A DNA stretch of 64,000 bases from Trueperella bialowiezensis (GTDB lineage: Bacteria > Actinomycetota > Actinomycetes > Actinomycetales > Actinomycetaceae), in the NCBI RefSeq assembly GCF_900637955.1, contig NZ_LR134476.1:310001-374000 (forward strand), written 5' to 3'. Under the pieces are notes generated by a model, which saw only the letters and a program-made list of their open reading frames with translations, was not told where the DNA came from and made no database searches. Position numbers and translations under genes: made by a program. Positions 9,628 to 17,017 of this stretch are shown here, piece by piece. Within the stretch, counting starts at the first letter, position 1; the number at the start of each line of letters is the position of its first letter.

Positions 9628-10097
9628 TATTCGGCGTGCTGGTCTGCGTCGTATTCGCGTAGTTGCCGGATGGCTTCGTCGAAGTCGTCAAGTGAGTCAA
9701 AGTTCGAGTAGACGGAGGCGAAGCGTAGGTAGGCCACCGTGTCCAGATCGCGTAGAGGTTCGAGGATTGCGAGGCCGACTTCTTGGGAGTCGATGTGTGC
9801 TGCTCCGGTGTCGCGGAGTTTTTCTTCGACTGTTTGTGCCAGAACGGCAAGTTGGTCGCGGGTGACGGGCCTGCCTTGGCAGGCGCGGCCGACGCCCGAG
9901 ATGATTTTTTCTCGTGAAAAGGGTTCTGTGGTGCCCGAGCGTTTGCGGACCATGAGTGTAGCTGTTTCTTGCGTGGAGAACCGCCGTAAGCAGGCTGGGC
10001 ATTCCCGGCGCCGCCGAATAATCTGGCCGTCGTCACTTGTGCGGGTGTCAACTACTCGGGAGTCTTCATGGTGGCAAAAGGGGCAGTACATGTTCAT
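9627..10097 (-). CDS. nrdR: Transcriptional repressor NrdR
   Basis: Represses ribonucleotide reductase genes when dATP is abundant. The 156-residue protein has the N-terminal zinc ribbon with CPFC (residues 5-8) and CPAC (34-37), followed by the ATP-cone domain beginning at [15 protein letters not shown]. The length is typical. The ATG at 10097 lies 11 bases after AAGAGG; a second ATG two codons in is possible. Its position next to lexA and a LysM gene is the common actinobacterial order. No NrdR box or nrd gene is seen in the window. A hairpin (10129-10147) sits in its leader. Confidence 0.95.
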   Translation of the reverse strand: MNMYCPFCHHEDSRVVDTRTSDDGQIIRRRRECPACLRRFSTQETATLMVRKRSGTTEPFSREKIISGVGRACQGRPVTRDQLAVLAQTVEEKLRDTGAAHIDSQEVGLAILEPLRDLDTVAYLRFASVYSNFDSLDDFDEAIRQLREYDADQHAE

Positions 10098-10128
10098 AAA
10101 AATACCGGCCTCTTAAGGGAAGATTCAA

Positions 10129-10147
10129 GCAGTTTGACGCAAACTGC
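10129..10147 (-). promoter_or_regulatory. Perfect hairpin in nrdR leader
   Basis: GCAGTTTG and CAAACTGC flank a three-base loop, about 30 bases upstream of the nrdR start. It could end transcripts from the LysM gene or act in the nrdR leader. No U-tract follows. Confidence 0.4.
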
Positions 10148-10174
10148 CAAGTAAGGGCCCCCTAACTAGGCAGT

Positions 10175-10272
10175 GCTACCCCAGCACGCTACCCCAGCAT
10201 TCGAGCTGCGACACAAACCATCGCTCGAGCTGCGACGCAACCCATCACTCGAGCTGCGACGTAACCCATCAC
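10175..10272. repeat. Two adjacent tandem repeats (13 bp x2 and 24 bp x3)
   Basis: GCTACCCCAGCA occurs at 10175-10186 and 10188-10199. It is followed without a gap by three 24-bp units (10201-10224, 10225-10248, 10249-10272) that share the core TCGAGCTGCGAC and end in CCATC(A/G)C. The block fills the space between the stop of the LysM gene and the nrdR leader. Confidence 0.85.
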
Positions 10273-10313
10273 CTGTGACGCGGCGCCGACCGATCTGTCT
10301 AGAACCGATGGCG

Positions 10314-11021
10314 CTAGTAGGCGGGAAGCATAAGCTTCATGCCGTCGATGATCTCAGGTCCTTCGAGACCATTGAGCGCGATGATGTCCGAGACGATCTT
10401 TGATGTGGGCACATCGGCCTCCACAGCCGATGCGAGCGACCACAGCGTGTCACCAGGTAGCACGGTGATAGCTTCTCCAGGTTGGACGCCGAGGCCAAGG
10501 AGCGTGGCCAGAGCCATTCCGATAGCGAATAGCGCGACCAGGGCGAAAATGAATAGAGTAGTCTGCAACACGCCTTGCGCCAGCTGCTCGTGGAACCGCA
10601 CCGCAGTTTGCGAGGCTCGCGCTGGCTTGGAGTGCACACGGGACATCCGGCTTATGGGAGCGGTGTAGCCGCGAGAACTCTGCTTTACCAGCACGGCCTG
10701 ATCGCGCGAAGCTCCCCCTGCGGCTGCTGCCATACGCCCCTTGCGCCGAAGCTGCTTTTTAGCGCCGGCCGGCAGTTGATCACCAGATCGTAAGGAAGGA
10801 CGCTTGCTCCAGGTGACGGGCGAAACAATGCGCGCGAGCGAGTCCGCACTCGGGACTGCATACAGCCGATTCTCATGTGAGTGTGGCCGATCCGGCCGAA
10901 CGGCACGCCCGCGCACCGCGGACTCATTCCTCGCCTCGAGTTTGCGCCCGGAATTGGCTGCTAACCGCAGCCGCCGCCTGCCACGAACATCCATCCGTGT
11001 TTGAGCTTGAATAGCAGTCAT
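10314..11021 (-). CDS. LysM membrane protein, probable SOS-induced division inhibitor
   Basis: A 235-residue protein with a long Arg/Lys-rich cytoplasmic tail (1-150), one membrane helix (about 152-178) and a single extracytoplasmic LysM domain (about 184-233, GDTLWSLAS). This architecture and the position divergent from lexA match ChiZ of M. tuberculosis, DivS of Corynebacterium and YneA of Bacillus, which halt septation during DNA damage. A -35/-10 pair (TAGACA, 17 bp, TAGGGT) precedes it, with SOS boxes at and just after the expected transcription start. GAGGAGGA lies before the ATG. Function is inferred from family and context; the sequence itself shows only the architecture and SOS control. 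Confidence 0.8.
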   Translation of the reverse strand: MTAIQAQTRMDVRGRRRLRLAANSGRKLEARNESAVRGRAVRPDRPHSHENRLYAVPSADSLARIVSPVTWSKRPSLRSGDQLPAGAKKQLRRKGRMAAAAGGASRDQAVLVKQSSRGYTAPISRMSRVHSKPARASQTAVRFHEQLAQGVLQTTLFIFALVALFAIGMALATLLGLGVQPGEAITVLPGDTLWSLASAVEADVPTSKIVSDIIALNGLEGPEIIDGMKLMLPAY

Positions 11022-11031
11022 TTCTCCTCCT

Positions 11032-11045
11032 CGAACTACTGTTCG
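11032..11045. promoter_or_regulatory. SOS box 1 (LexA site, LysM gene)
   Basis: CGAACTACTGTTCG matches the actinobacterial LexA consensus CGAAC-N4-GTTCG perfectly. It lies in the short leader just ahead of the LysM gene. Confidence 0.9.
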
Positions 11046-11046
11046 G

Positions 11047-11060
11047 CGAACACTTGTTTG
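11047..11060. promoter_or_regulatory. SOS box 2 (LexA site, LysM promoter)
   Basis: CGAACACTTGTTTG differs from the LexA consensus at one position. It abuts the -10 box of the LysM promoter, one base from SOS box 1. Confidence 0.85.
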
Positions 11061-11061
11061 A

Positions 11062-11090
11062 ACCCTACCGCACTTTCGCAGCGATGTCTA
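11062..11090 (-). promoter_or_regulatory. Promoter of the LysM gene
   Basis: On the minus strand TAGACA (11090-11085) and TAGGGT (11067-11062) are separated by 17 bp. SOS box 2 begins just downstream of the -10 and SOS box 3 touches the -35. Confidence 0.65.
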
Positions 11091-11103
11091 GAACCTGCGT
11101 TCG
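11090..11103. promoter_or_regulatory. SOS box 3 (LexA site)
   Basis: AGAACCTGCGTTCG matches GAAC-N4-GTTCG, with one change at the outer base. It lies between the two divergent promoters. Confidence 0.85.
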
Positions 11104-11112
11104 ACTCTCATT

Positions 11113-11126
11113 AGAACAGGTGTTTG
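11113..11126. promoter_or_regulatory. SOS box 4 (LexA site, lexA promoter)
   Basis: AGAACAGGTGTTTG has the GAAC-N4-GTT core and overlaps the lexA -35 box, as expected for autoregulation. Confidence 0.8.
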
Positions 11127-11152
11127 ATCATTGCCTGTAAATCCGGTAGACT
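11124..11152 (+). promoter_or_regulatory. lexA promoter
   Basis: TTGATC (11124-11129), a 17-bp spacer and TAGACT (11147-11152). The -35 overlaps SOS box 4. This predicts a leader of about 57 bases containing the GGAGG ribosome site. Confidence 0.75.
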
Positions 11153-11215
11153 TGGTTCAAGTCAATCGCATGGCTCCGACAATCTTTTTCGCCGCCATCG
11201 CATACGGAGGTTCTT

Positions 11216-11938
11216 ATGGCAGATGTCAAGATCACGAAGCGCCAGCAAGATATCCTGCGCTCAATTTGCACCGGCGTCGCGAAAAATGGCTATCCTCCCA
11301 CGGTTCGTGAAATCGGAGAGGAAGTGGGGCTTAAGTCGTCGTCGTCAGTGAAGTATCAACTAGATACGCTCGAAGAGCTCGGCTGCATTCAACGCGATCC
11401 GCGCCGCCCGCGCACGCTCGAAGTCACTGAGCTCGGTTACAAGCTCGCTGATTTCGACGGCGAGGCCGGCTCCTACCGCTTGCCACTCAGCTCGGTTGTG
11501 AAAACCGCCGCAGAACCGCGTGAGGAAATGTTCCGCGTCGATGAGACCGAGATGTATGTCACGGCCCCGATCAACGTGCCTGCCGTGGGCAGGATTGCAG
11601 CTGGCGGGCCGATCCTCGCTGAAGAACTGATTGATGACATCTACCCGCTCCCCCGGCAATTCACCGGAACGGGTGATTTCTTCATGCTGGAAGTTTCGGG
11701 CGATTCAATGATTGACGCCGCGATATGCGACGGCGACTGGGTGGTCATCCGCCGGCAGCACACAGCCGAAAATGGCGAGATCGTCGCTGCCCTCATCGAT
11801 GGCGAAGCCACAGTCAAAGTGTTCATGCGCAAAGATGGGCACCTGTGGCTCATGCCGCGCAATTCGAACTATGCACCGATCGCAGGTGATGAGGCAGAAA
11901 TCCTCGGGAAGGTCGTCACGGTTATCCGAGCCCTATAG
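11216..11938 (+). CDS. lexA: SOS repressor LexA
   Basis: Self-cleaving repressor of the DNA-damage response. The N-terminal winged helix (about 1-70) binds SOS boxes. The cleavage site is Ala129-Gly130 (RIAAGGP), the nucleophile is Ser164 (GDSMID) and the general base is Lys201 (ATVKVF), all in the S24 peptidase domain. At 240 residues the length is typical for actinobacteria. The ATG follows GGAGG by five bases. It is transcribed away from the LysM gene across a gap with four SOS boxes, two of which are placed to block its own promoter region. RecA, its co-protease, is encoded at 19.2-20.3 kb. Confidence 0.97.
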   Translation: MADVKITKRQQDILRSICTGVAKNGYPPTVREIGEEVGLKSSSSVKYQLDTLEELGCIQRDPRRPRTLEVTELGYKLADFDGEAGSYRLPLSSVVKTAAEPREEMFRVDETEMYVTAPINVPAVGRIAAGGPILAEELIDDIYPLPRQFTGTGDFFMLEVSGDSMIDAAICDGDWVVIRRQHTAENGEIVAALIDGEATVKVFMRKDGHLWLMPRNSNYAPIAGDEAEILGKVVTVIRAL

Positions 11939-11988
11939 GGGCGAAAATTCGGCGCACAGGCCACAACCATGGCTGACCCGGCGGGGCT

Positions 11989-13938
11989 TTACTCATCTTT
12001 CATGGAGGCCAGCCGTTCAAGCGCGCCTAACACGACCTCACGATCGGTGGTCGGCCACATTTTTGGCATCGACGCACGCAAAAACGAGCCATAACGAGCC
12101 GTGTGCAAACGCGAATCCAGCACTGCCACTACCCCGCGATCGGTAGTCCGACGCAGCAACCTGCCCGCACCCTGCGCCAAAAGCAAAGCGGCATGAGTGG
12201 CAGACACCGTCATAAACGGATTAAGCCCTGCCTGGCGAGCCGCGTCGCTACGCGCCTGAACAAGAGGTTCATTAGGCCGCGGGAATGGGATCCGATCAAT
12301 AATCACGAGCCTGCACGTTGACCCCGGCACGTCAACGCCCTGCCACAGCGACAACGTTCCAAACAGGCACGCACGCTGGTCTTTCGCAAAATCCTCCAAC
12401 AGGGTGGGAAGCTGATCCTCACCCTGCGCAAACACGGGAACATCAAGATTCTCCCGCACATATTCTGCAGCCCTTTCGACACCGACACGCGATGTGAATA
12501 GGCACAGCGCCCCGCCGTCGCTCGCCTGAATAAGATCAACGATTTCTTCAAGATGTGCGCTGCCGTAACCGTCTCGCCCAGGAGGTTGCAGGTGGGCTGC
12601 CACGTATAAAATGCCCTGTTTCGCCGGGCTAAATGGGGTGCCGACGTCGATTCCACTCCACTTTCCTTGACTCGGAAAGGTGAAGCCCACCCGGCTGGCC
12701 ATCGCATCGAAACTGCCACCTACTTGCAAGGTCGCAGAGGTAAGCACCACTGGCGTGTCTGCAAAAAGCCGGTCAGCGATGGCGGTAGCCACGTCGAGCG
12801 GGGCAAGATATAGCGTATACACGTCTTTAAATTCGCTCACCCAGGCCACGAACGTGCCTGTGCTGATGGCATCGCCAAGCAGATCCTGACACAGGTCCGC
12901 CAATTCGTTGAGCCGAGCGCGCAGCACATGCTTCGTGGAGTTTTGCTCCTCATTGCCACTGCCTAGCGAGGATACGGATTCTCCTGCCGCCTGGAGCCTG
13001 CCAAGGAGTCGGCTGATCACATCGCTCAGTTCTTGGCCAAGCCGTGTGATCCGCTCTTCGCCTACGCTCTCCAGTGCATCGGCCAGCTGATCGGCAAGGT
13101 CGGGTAAGCCTTCGTCGTCGAGCTCAAGTTGACGGAGCAAGCGAGCCACGGCGCGCACGTCATATCCGGCCAGCGAGCGGGTGAGCTGAGTGGTCACGCG
13201 CTCAACCAGGTCGTGAGCCTCGTCGATAATGTAGGCGTGGGTGTCGGGAAGCGCTGGCGTGCCGGAGGCCTCAATCCCTAGCAGTGCGTGGTTTGTGACC
13301 ACGATGTCGGCCTCGTCGGCCCGAATACGTGCGAGCCGTGGGAAACACTCGTGACGCAAGGGGCACGAATCGCCGATACACTCGCGTTTTTGTACGGAAA
13401 TCTGTTGCCACACCCGGTCAGACACACCGGGTACGAGGTCGTCTCTATCGCCGGTATCTGACTCGTGCGCCCAATCGCGTGCCCGCACCACCTCTTCGCC
13501 GGTAGCAGTGGCGCCCAACTCTCCTTCGGCACGAGACAGCAAGGCGTCTTCTTCGGGATAGCCGCCTTCAACCTTGCGTAGGCACGCATAGTTATTCCAT
13601 CCTTTAAGGACGGCCACGTCCACGTGCTCCCCGCTCACCTTCTGGATCGCCCGAGCAACCGCCGGAGCGTCCTGAGTGATGATTTGGCGTTGCAAAGCCA
13701 ACGTCGCAGTCGAAATCGTGGCACGCTGTTTCGTCTGGGCCGCCCACGTCATCGCCGGCACGAGATAGCCGAACGACTTTCCCGTGCCCGTACCGGCTTC
13801 CACCATGAGGTGACCGTCATCGGTGAGCGCCTCGTAGACGGCGTCGACCATCCGCTCCTGGCCTTCCCGCCGCGCGCCACCAATCGTGGCGACTACCTGG
13901 TCGAGCACCTCACGCGGATCAAGCGGCTCATCGCTCAC
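11989..13938 (-). CDS. dinG: DinG-family ATP-dependent DNA helicase
   Basis: A 649-residue superfamily-2 helicase of the DinG/XPD group, thought to resolve R-loops and other blocks to replication. Walker A EAGTGTGKS is near residues 48-56 and the DEAH box (IIDEAHDLVE) near 245. Four cysteines between them (NNYACLRK, and the cluster CIGDSCPLRHEC) should hold a 4Fe-4S cluster. QGAGRLLRR late in the protein is motif VI. Its GTG start overlaps the hflX stop by four bases, so it is the second gene of an hflX-dinG unit. It lies next to lexA, but no SOS box is seen in front of hflX. Confidence 0.9.
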   Translation of the reverse strand: MSDEPLDPREVLDQVVATIGGARREGQERMVDAVYEALTDDGHLMVEAGTGTGKSFGYLVPAMTWAAQTKQRATISTATLALQRQIITQDAPAVARAIQKVSGEHVDVAVLKGWNNYACLRKVEGGYPEEDALLSRAEGELGATATGEEVVRARDWAHESDTGDRDDLVPGVSDRVWQQISVQKRECIGDSCPLRHECFPRLARIRADEADIVVTNHALLGIEASGTPALPDTHAYIIDEAHDLVERVTTQLTRSLAGYDVRAVARLLRQLELDDEGLPDLADQLADALESVGEERITRLGQELSDVISRLLGRLQAAGESVSSLGSGNEEQNSTKHVLRARLNELADLCQDLLGDAISTGTFVAWVSEFKDVYTLYLAPLDVATAIADRLFADTPVVLTSATLQVGGSFDAMASRVGFTFPSQGKWSGIDVGTPFSPAKQGILYVAAHLQPPGRDGYGSAHLEEIVDLIQASDGGALCLFTSRVGVERAAEYVRENLDVPVFAQGEDQLPTLLEDFAKDQRACLFGTLSLWQGVDVPGSTCRLVIIDRIPFPRPNEPLVQARSDAARQAGLNPFMTVSATHAALLLAQGAGRLLRRTTDRGVVAVLDSRLHTARYGSFLRASMPKMWPTTDREVVLGALERLASMKDE

Positions 13939-15392
13939 TTCGCCTCCATAATTCCAGCGGCCACGAGCATGCCCTCGATTTCCGGGGTTATTCTCGCGTG
14001 CAGGTGGGTGCCGTCGGCGGCGTGATCTTGGGCGAGAATTTCGCCTTCGCTGTGAATGCGGCTGACGATGTCGCCGCGATCATAGGGAATGACGAGGTCG
14101 ATTTCGACGTCGGGGCGAGGCAACAGCTCGCCGATTCGTTCTTGGAGTTCCTCGATTCCTAGGCCGGTGACTGAACTGACGAGTACCGAGTTCGGATACT
14201 TGCTGCGCAGTGTCGCAACAGTGACGGGATCGGCGATGTCCGCTTTTGCGAGTACGATGAGTTCTGGCGTGTCGGGCGCGATGTCCACTCCGGAGAGCAC
14301 CTCGTGGACGGCGTCGATCTGACCAACAGGGTCATCGTGAGCCGCGTCCACAACATGTAGCAGCACGTCGGCGTCGGCTGCTTCTTCGAGTGTCGACCGG
14401 AACGCTTCGACCAGTTGCGTGGGCAGATTGCGCACGAAGCCCACCGTGTCGGTGAGCGTGTAGTGCCGCCCGTCCGGCGTTTCTGCCCGCCGAACCGTGG
14501 GATCCAACGTGGCGAACAGTGCGTTTTCCACAAGCACGCCCGCGCCCGTCAGCACGTTCATCAGCGACGATTTCCCGGCGTTCGTATATCCCACGACGAC
14601 GACGGACGGCACCCGGTGACGCCTACGGCTGTGCCGGCGCGTGTTACGCGAATTTTTCATGTGCTCGATGTCGCGGCGCAGCCGGCTCATACGTTGGCGG
14701 ATACGACGCCGGTCGAGTTCAATCTTCGTTTCACCAGGCCCGCGCGAACCAATACCCTCACCGCCGGCCACCCGGCCACCAGCCTGCCGGGACATCGACT
14801 CACCCCAGCCACGCAGACGCGGCAGCAGATATTCCAGCTGGGCAAGCTCAACCTGTGCCTTACCCTCACGCGATTTGGCGTGCTGGGCGAAAATATCCAA
14901 AATGAGCGCGGTGCGGTCGATGACTTTCACGTCGACGACGTCCTCCAGTGCACGCCGCTGGGAGGGTGCAAGCTCGGAGTCGACGATCACGGTGTCCGCT
15001 CCGTGGGCCGCCACCAGATCGGCCAACTCGGCGGCCTTGCCAGAACCCAAATAAGTGGCAGGATCGGGGATGTGGCGGCGTTGCAACACGCCGTCGAGTA
15101 CGTGCGAACCGGCGGTCTCGGCAAGCGCGGCAAGTTCGCGCAAAGATTCTTCACCCGCTGTCATATCGCCGTCGGTGACTAGCCCGACGAGCACCACGCG
15201 TTCCAAGCGTAACTGCCGGTATTCGACCTCGCTGACATCGGCCAGTTCAGTCGACAGGCCGGCCACTCGCCGTAGCGAGGAGCGTTCTTCCCGCTCAAGT
15301 GAATCACCGGCCCAGTGGCCGCCGTAAGCCGGGTCGGCTTGCAGTGCCGTCCCCTTGCGCGAACGTACTTCCAGTTCGTGTGAATCGATAAT
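13935..15392 (-). CDS. hflX: Ribosome-associated GTPase HflX, probable ATT start
   Basis: GTPase that binds the large ribosomal subunit and splits stalled ribosomes. The HflX N-terminal domain carries RRHIPDPATYLGSGKAAEL; GESMSRQAGG and SRGPGETKIE precede the G domain (G1 GYTNAGKSSL, G3 DTVGF). Sequence typical of actinobacterial HflX (EREERSSLRRVAGLSTEL) continues upstream of the first conventional start, a GTG at 15266. The frame stays open to an ATT at 15392, seven bases after AAGGAG. No ATG, GTG or TTG exists in frame between the upstream stop and 15266. Taking ATT gives 485 residues. The downstream dinG start overlaps its stop. Confidence 0.88.
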   Translation of the reverse strand: MIDSHELEVRSRKGTALQADPAYGGHWAGDSLEREERSSLRRVAGLSTELADVSEVEYRQLRLERVVLVGLVTDGDMTAGEESLRELAALAETAGSHVLDGVLQRRHIPDPATYLGSGKAAELADLVAAHGADTVIVDSELAPSQRRALEDVVDVKVIDRTALILDIFAQHAKSREGKAQVELAQLEYLLPRLRGWGESMSRQAGGRVAGGEGIGSRGPGETKIELDRRRIRQRMSRLRRDIEHMKNSRNTRRHSRRRHRVPSVVVVGYTNAGKSSLMNVLTGAGVLVENALFATLDPTVRRAETPDGRHYTLTDTVGFVRNLPTQLVEAFRSTLEEAADADVLLHVVDAAHDDPVGQIDAVHEVLSGVDIAPDTPELIVLAKADIADPVTVATLRSKYPNSVLVSSVTGLGIEELQERIGELLPRPDVEIDLVIPYDRGDIVSRIHSEGEILAQDHAADGTHLHARITPEIEGMLVAAGIMEAK

Positions 15393-15466
15393 AGGTGTAC
15401 TCCTTAGCTTTCTTCTATTGTCCTATAAAACCCACGCTCGTGACGCAAGCCCCGGGCTTGGCGCGG

Positions 15467-15472
15467 TACGCT
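15467..15472 (+). promoter_or_regulatory. -10 element of leaderless methyltransferase gene
   Basis: TACGCT lies six bases before the GTG at 15479 and no Shine-Dalgarno sequence is present. Confidence 0.4.
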
Positions 15473-15478
15473 ATTGGC

Positions 15479-16087
15479 GTGAATGATCATTACTTTTCAG
15501 CCCAGCCAAGCTCTGATTCTGCTACCCGCGAGGTAAGCGTCACCATTCATGGTGAAGACTACCTGGTCACTACCGCGGCAGGTATTTTTTCTCCCCAGGG
15601 GGTGGATAAGGGCACGGCCGTCTTGCTGCGCAAAGCACCTTTGCCTGATCTTGCACCCGGTTCCACGATCGTTGATCTGGGTTGCGGCTGGGGTCCGCTC
15701 ACCCTCGCGCTCGCCGCGAACTACCCGGACTGCCGCGTGATCGGCGTCGATGTAAACGAACGCGCCCTCGAGCTCGCGAAAGTGAACGCCGAGCGTGCCG
15801 GGTTCACCAACGTGAGCGTACTTGCCGAGCCTGATGCCACTGATACCACTATCGGAGGTATCGATCTACTGTGGTCAAACCCGCCGATCCGTATCGGCAA
15901 GCCGGCCTTGCATGAGTTACTCATGTCTTGGCTGAACCGGTTGAACGACGACGGCGCGGCGCACCTAGTTGTACAACGCAACTTGGGCGCTGATTCACTA
16001 GCGACCTGGCTGACCGAGCAGGGTTTCCCGACGGCGAAGCTCGGCTCACAAAAAGGCTTCCGGGTGCTCGAAACTCGCCGGGCGTGA
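15479..16087 (+). CDS. Class I SAM-dependent methyltransferase (RsmC-like)
   Basis: A 202-residue methyltransferase of the small-subunit rRNA guanine-methylase-like (MTS) family. The SAM-binding loop VDLGCGWGPL is followed by the acidic strand VIGVDVNERAL. The catalytic WSNPPIRIG equals the NPPF-type motif of N2-guanine RNA methyltransferases, with Ile in place of the aromatic residue. DHYFSAQPSS at the start resembles the beginning of this family. I chose the GTG at 15479, where similarity begins and a -10 box sits six bases upstream. In many relatives dapF is found near this spot; here it is absent. The target RNA is not certain. Confidence 0.82.
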   Translation: MNDHYFSAQPSSDSATREVSVTIHGEDYLVTTAAGIFSPQGVDKGTAVLLRKAPLPDLAPGSTIVDLGCGWGPLTLALAANYPDCRVIGVDVNERALELAKVNAERAGFTNVSVLAEPDATDTTIGGIDLLWSNPPIRIGKPALHELLMSWLNRLNDDGAAHLVVQRNLGADSLATWLTEQGFPTAKLGSQKGFRVLETRRA

Positions 16088-16090
16088 CCC

Positions 16091-17017
16091 TTAGAAACAC
16101 ACGGCGGCGGCGATCTGTGCGGCCAGCCGCGGGATGTCCCGTGCGTCGGCCACATCTAACCAGGTAATGCGCTTGTCGCGGCGGAACCACTTGCGTTGCC
16201 TGCGTGCAAGCTGCCGGGTAGCTAAGCCGACAGACTCGATGGCCTCAGCTTGGCTCATCTCACCATCGATGACGGCGATTGCCTGCGCATATCCGGTGGC
16301 TCTGCGTGCGGTCTGCCCCTCGCGTAGTCCGCGAGCAAGCAATCCGCGAGTTTCTTCAATAAGCCCGCCGGCAAACATGTGCTCGGCCCGCTCGTTAATC
16401 GATTGATCAAGGAGCGCATCTTCCCGGCGCAGGCCGAACATCCGCACGCCGTCGTAATGGCTGGTGTGCCGCGGGAAAACGGGCGTGAAGGATCTCCCAG
16501 TGAGGCGGACGACCTCGAGCGCGCGGATGACTCGCCGCGGATTGCGCAGGTCGATCCGCGCGGCGGACGTCGGATCTTTGTCCACAAGCTCCTGCACGAG
16601 CGGCTCAAGCCCGTCGCGGGCGTGAATCTCCTCGAGTTCCTCGCGTATTGCCGGGTCTGTGCCCGGGAAGTCTAATTCGTCTAACAAGCCGGACACATAA
16701 AGCCCGGAGCCGCCGACGACGAGCGGGATCTTTCCGCGCTCACGGATGCCTTCCAGGTCTGCCCGAGCCGCTTTCTGGTATGCGGCAACCGAAGCGTTTT
16801 CTGTCACGTCCAGCACGTCAATCTGATGGTGGGCGATTCCGCGGCGCTGCCCCACGGGAACTTTAGCGGTGCCGATATCCATGCCGCGGTACAGTTGCAT
16901 CGCGTCAGCGGAAATGATTTCCACCTGGTCAGGGCCGCCGAGAAGTTCGGCAACCTCAAGCGACAGCGCTGTCTTGCCCGTCGCAGTCGGCCCCACAATC
17001 GCGATGATCTCAACCAC
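16091..17017 (-). CDS. miaA: tRNA dimethylallyltransferase MiaA
   Basis: Transfers a dimethylallyl group to A37 of tRNAs that read codons beginning with U, the substrate that MiaB then methylthiolates. The P-loop GPTATGKT is at residues 9-16, ISADAMQLYRGMDIGTAK is the substrate-binding block, and VVGGSGLYVSGL and RRATGYAQAIAVIDG are later family blocks. At 308 residues the length is normal. The GTG start shares one base with the miaB stop (TAGTG), so the consecutive enzymes of the i6A/ms2i6A pathway are translationally coupled. Confidence 0.95.
   Translation of the reverse strand: MVEIIAIVGPTATGKTALSLEVAELLGGPDQVEIISADAMQLYRGMDIGTAKVPVGQRRGIAHHQIDVLDVTENASVAAYQKAARADLEGIRERGKIPLVVGGSGLYVSGLLDELDFPGTDPAIREELEEIHARDGLEPLVQELVDKDPTSAARIDLRNPRRVIRALEVVRLTGRSFTPVFPRHTSHYDGVRMFGLRREDALLDQSINERAEHMFAGGLIEETRGLLARGLREGQTARRATGYAQAIAVIDGEMSQAEAIESVGLATRQLARRQRKWFRRDKRITWLDVADARDIPRLAAQIAAAVCF

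Noticed and set aside
10173-10403. Plus-strand open frame encoding an 8-residue repeated peptide
   Set aside because: It arises only because the 24-bp tandem repeat is a multiple of three; it overlaps the end of the LysM gene and has no ribosome site or family match.
15393-15478. Longer N-terminus for the methyltransferase at 15479, starting at an ATG at 15395
   Set aside because: The added residues (MYSLAFFYCPIKP...) do not resemble the family, and the region carries the hflX ribosome site on the other strand and the -10 box of this gene.
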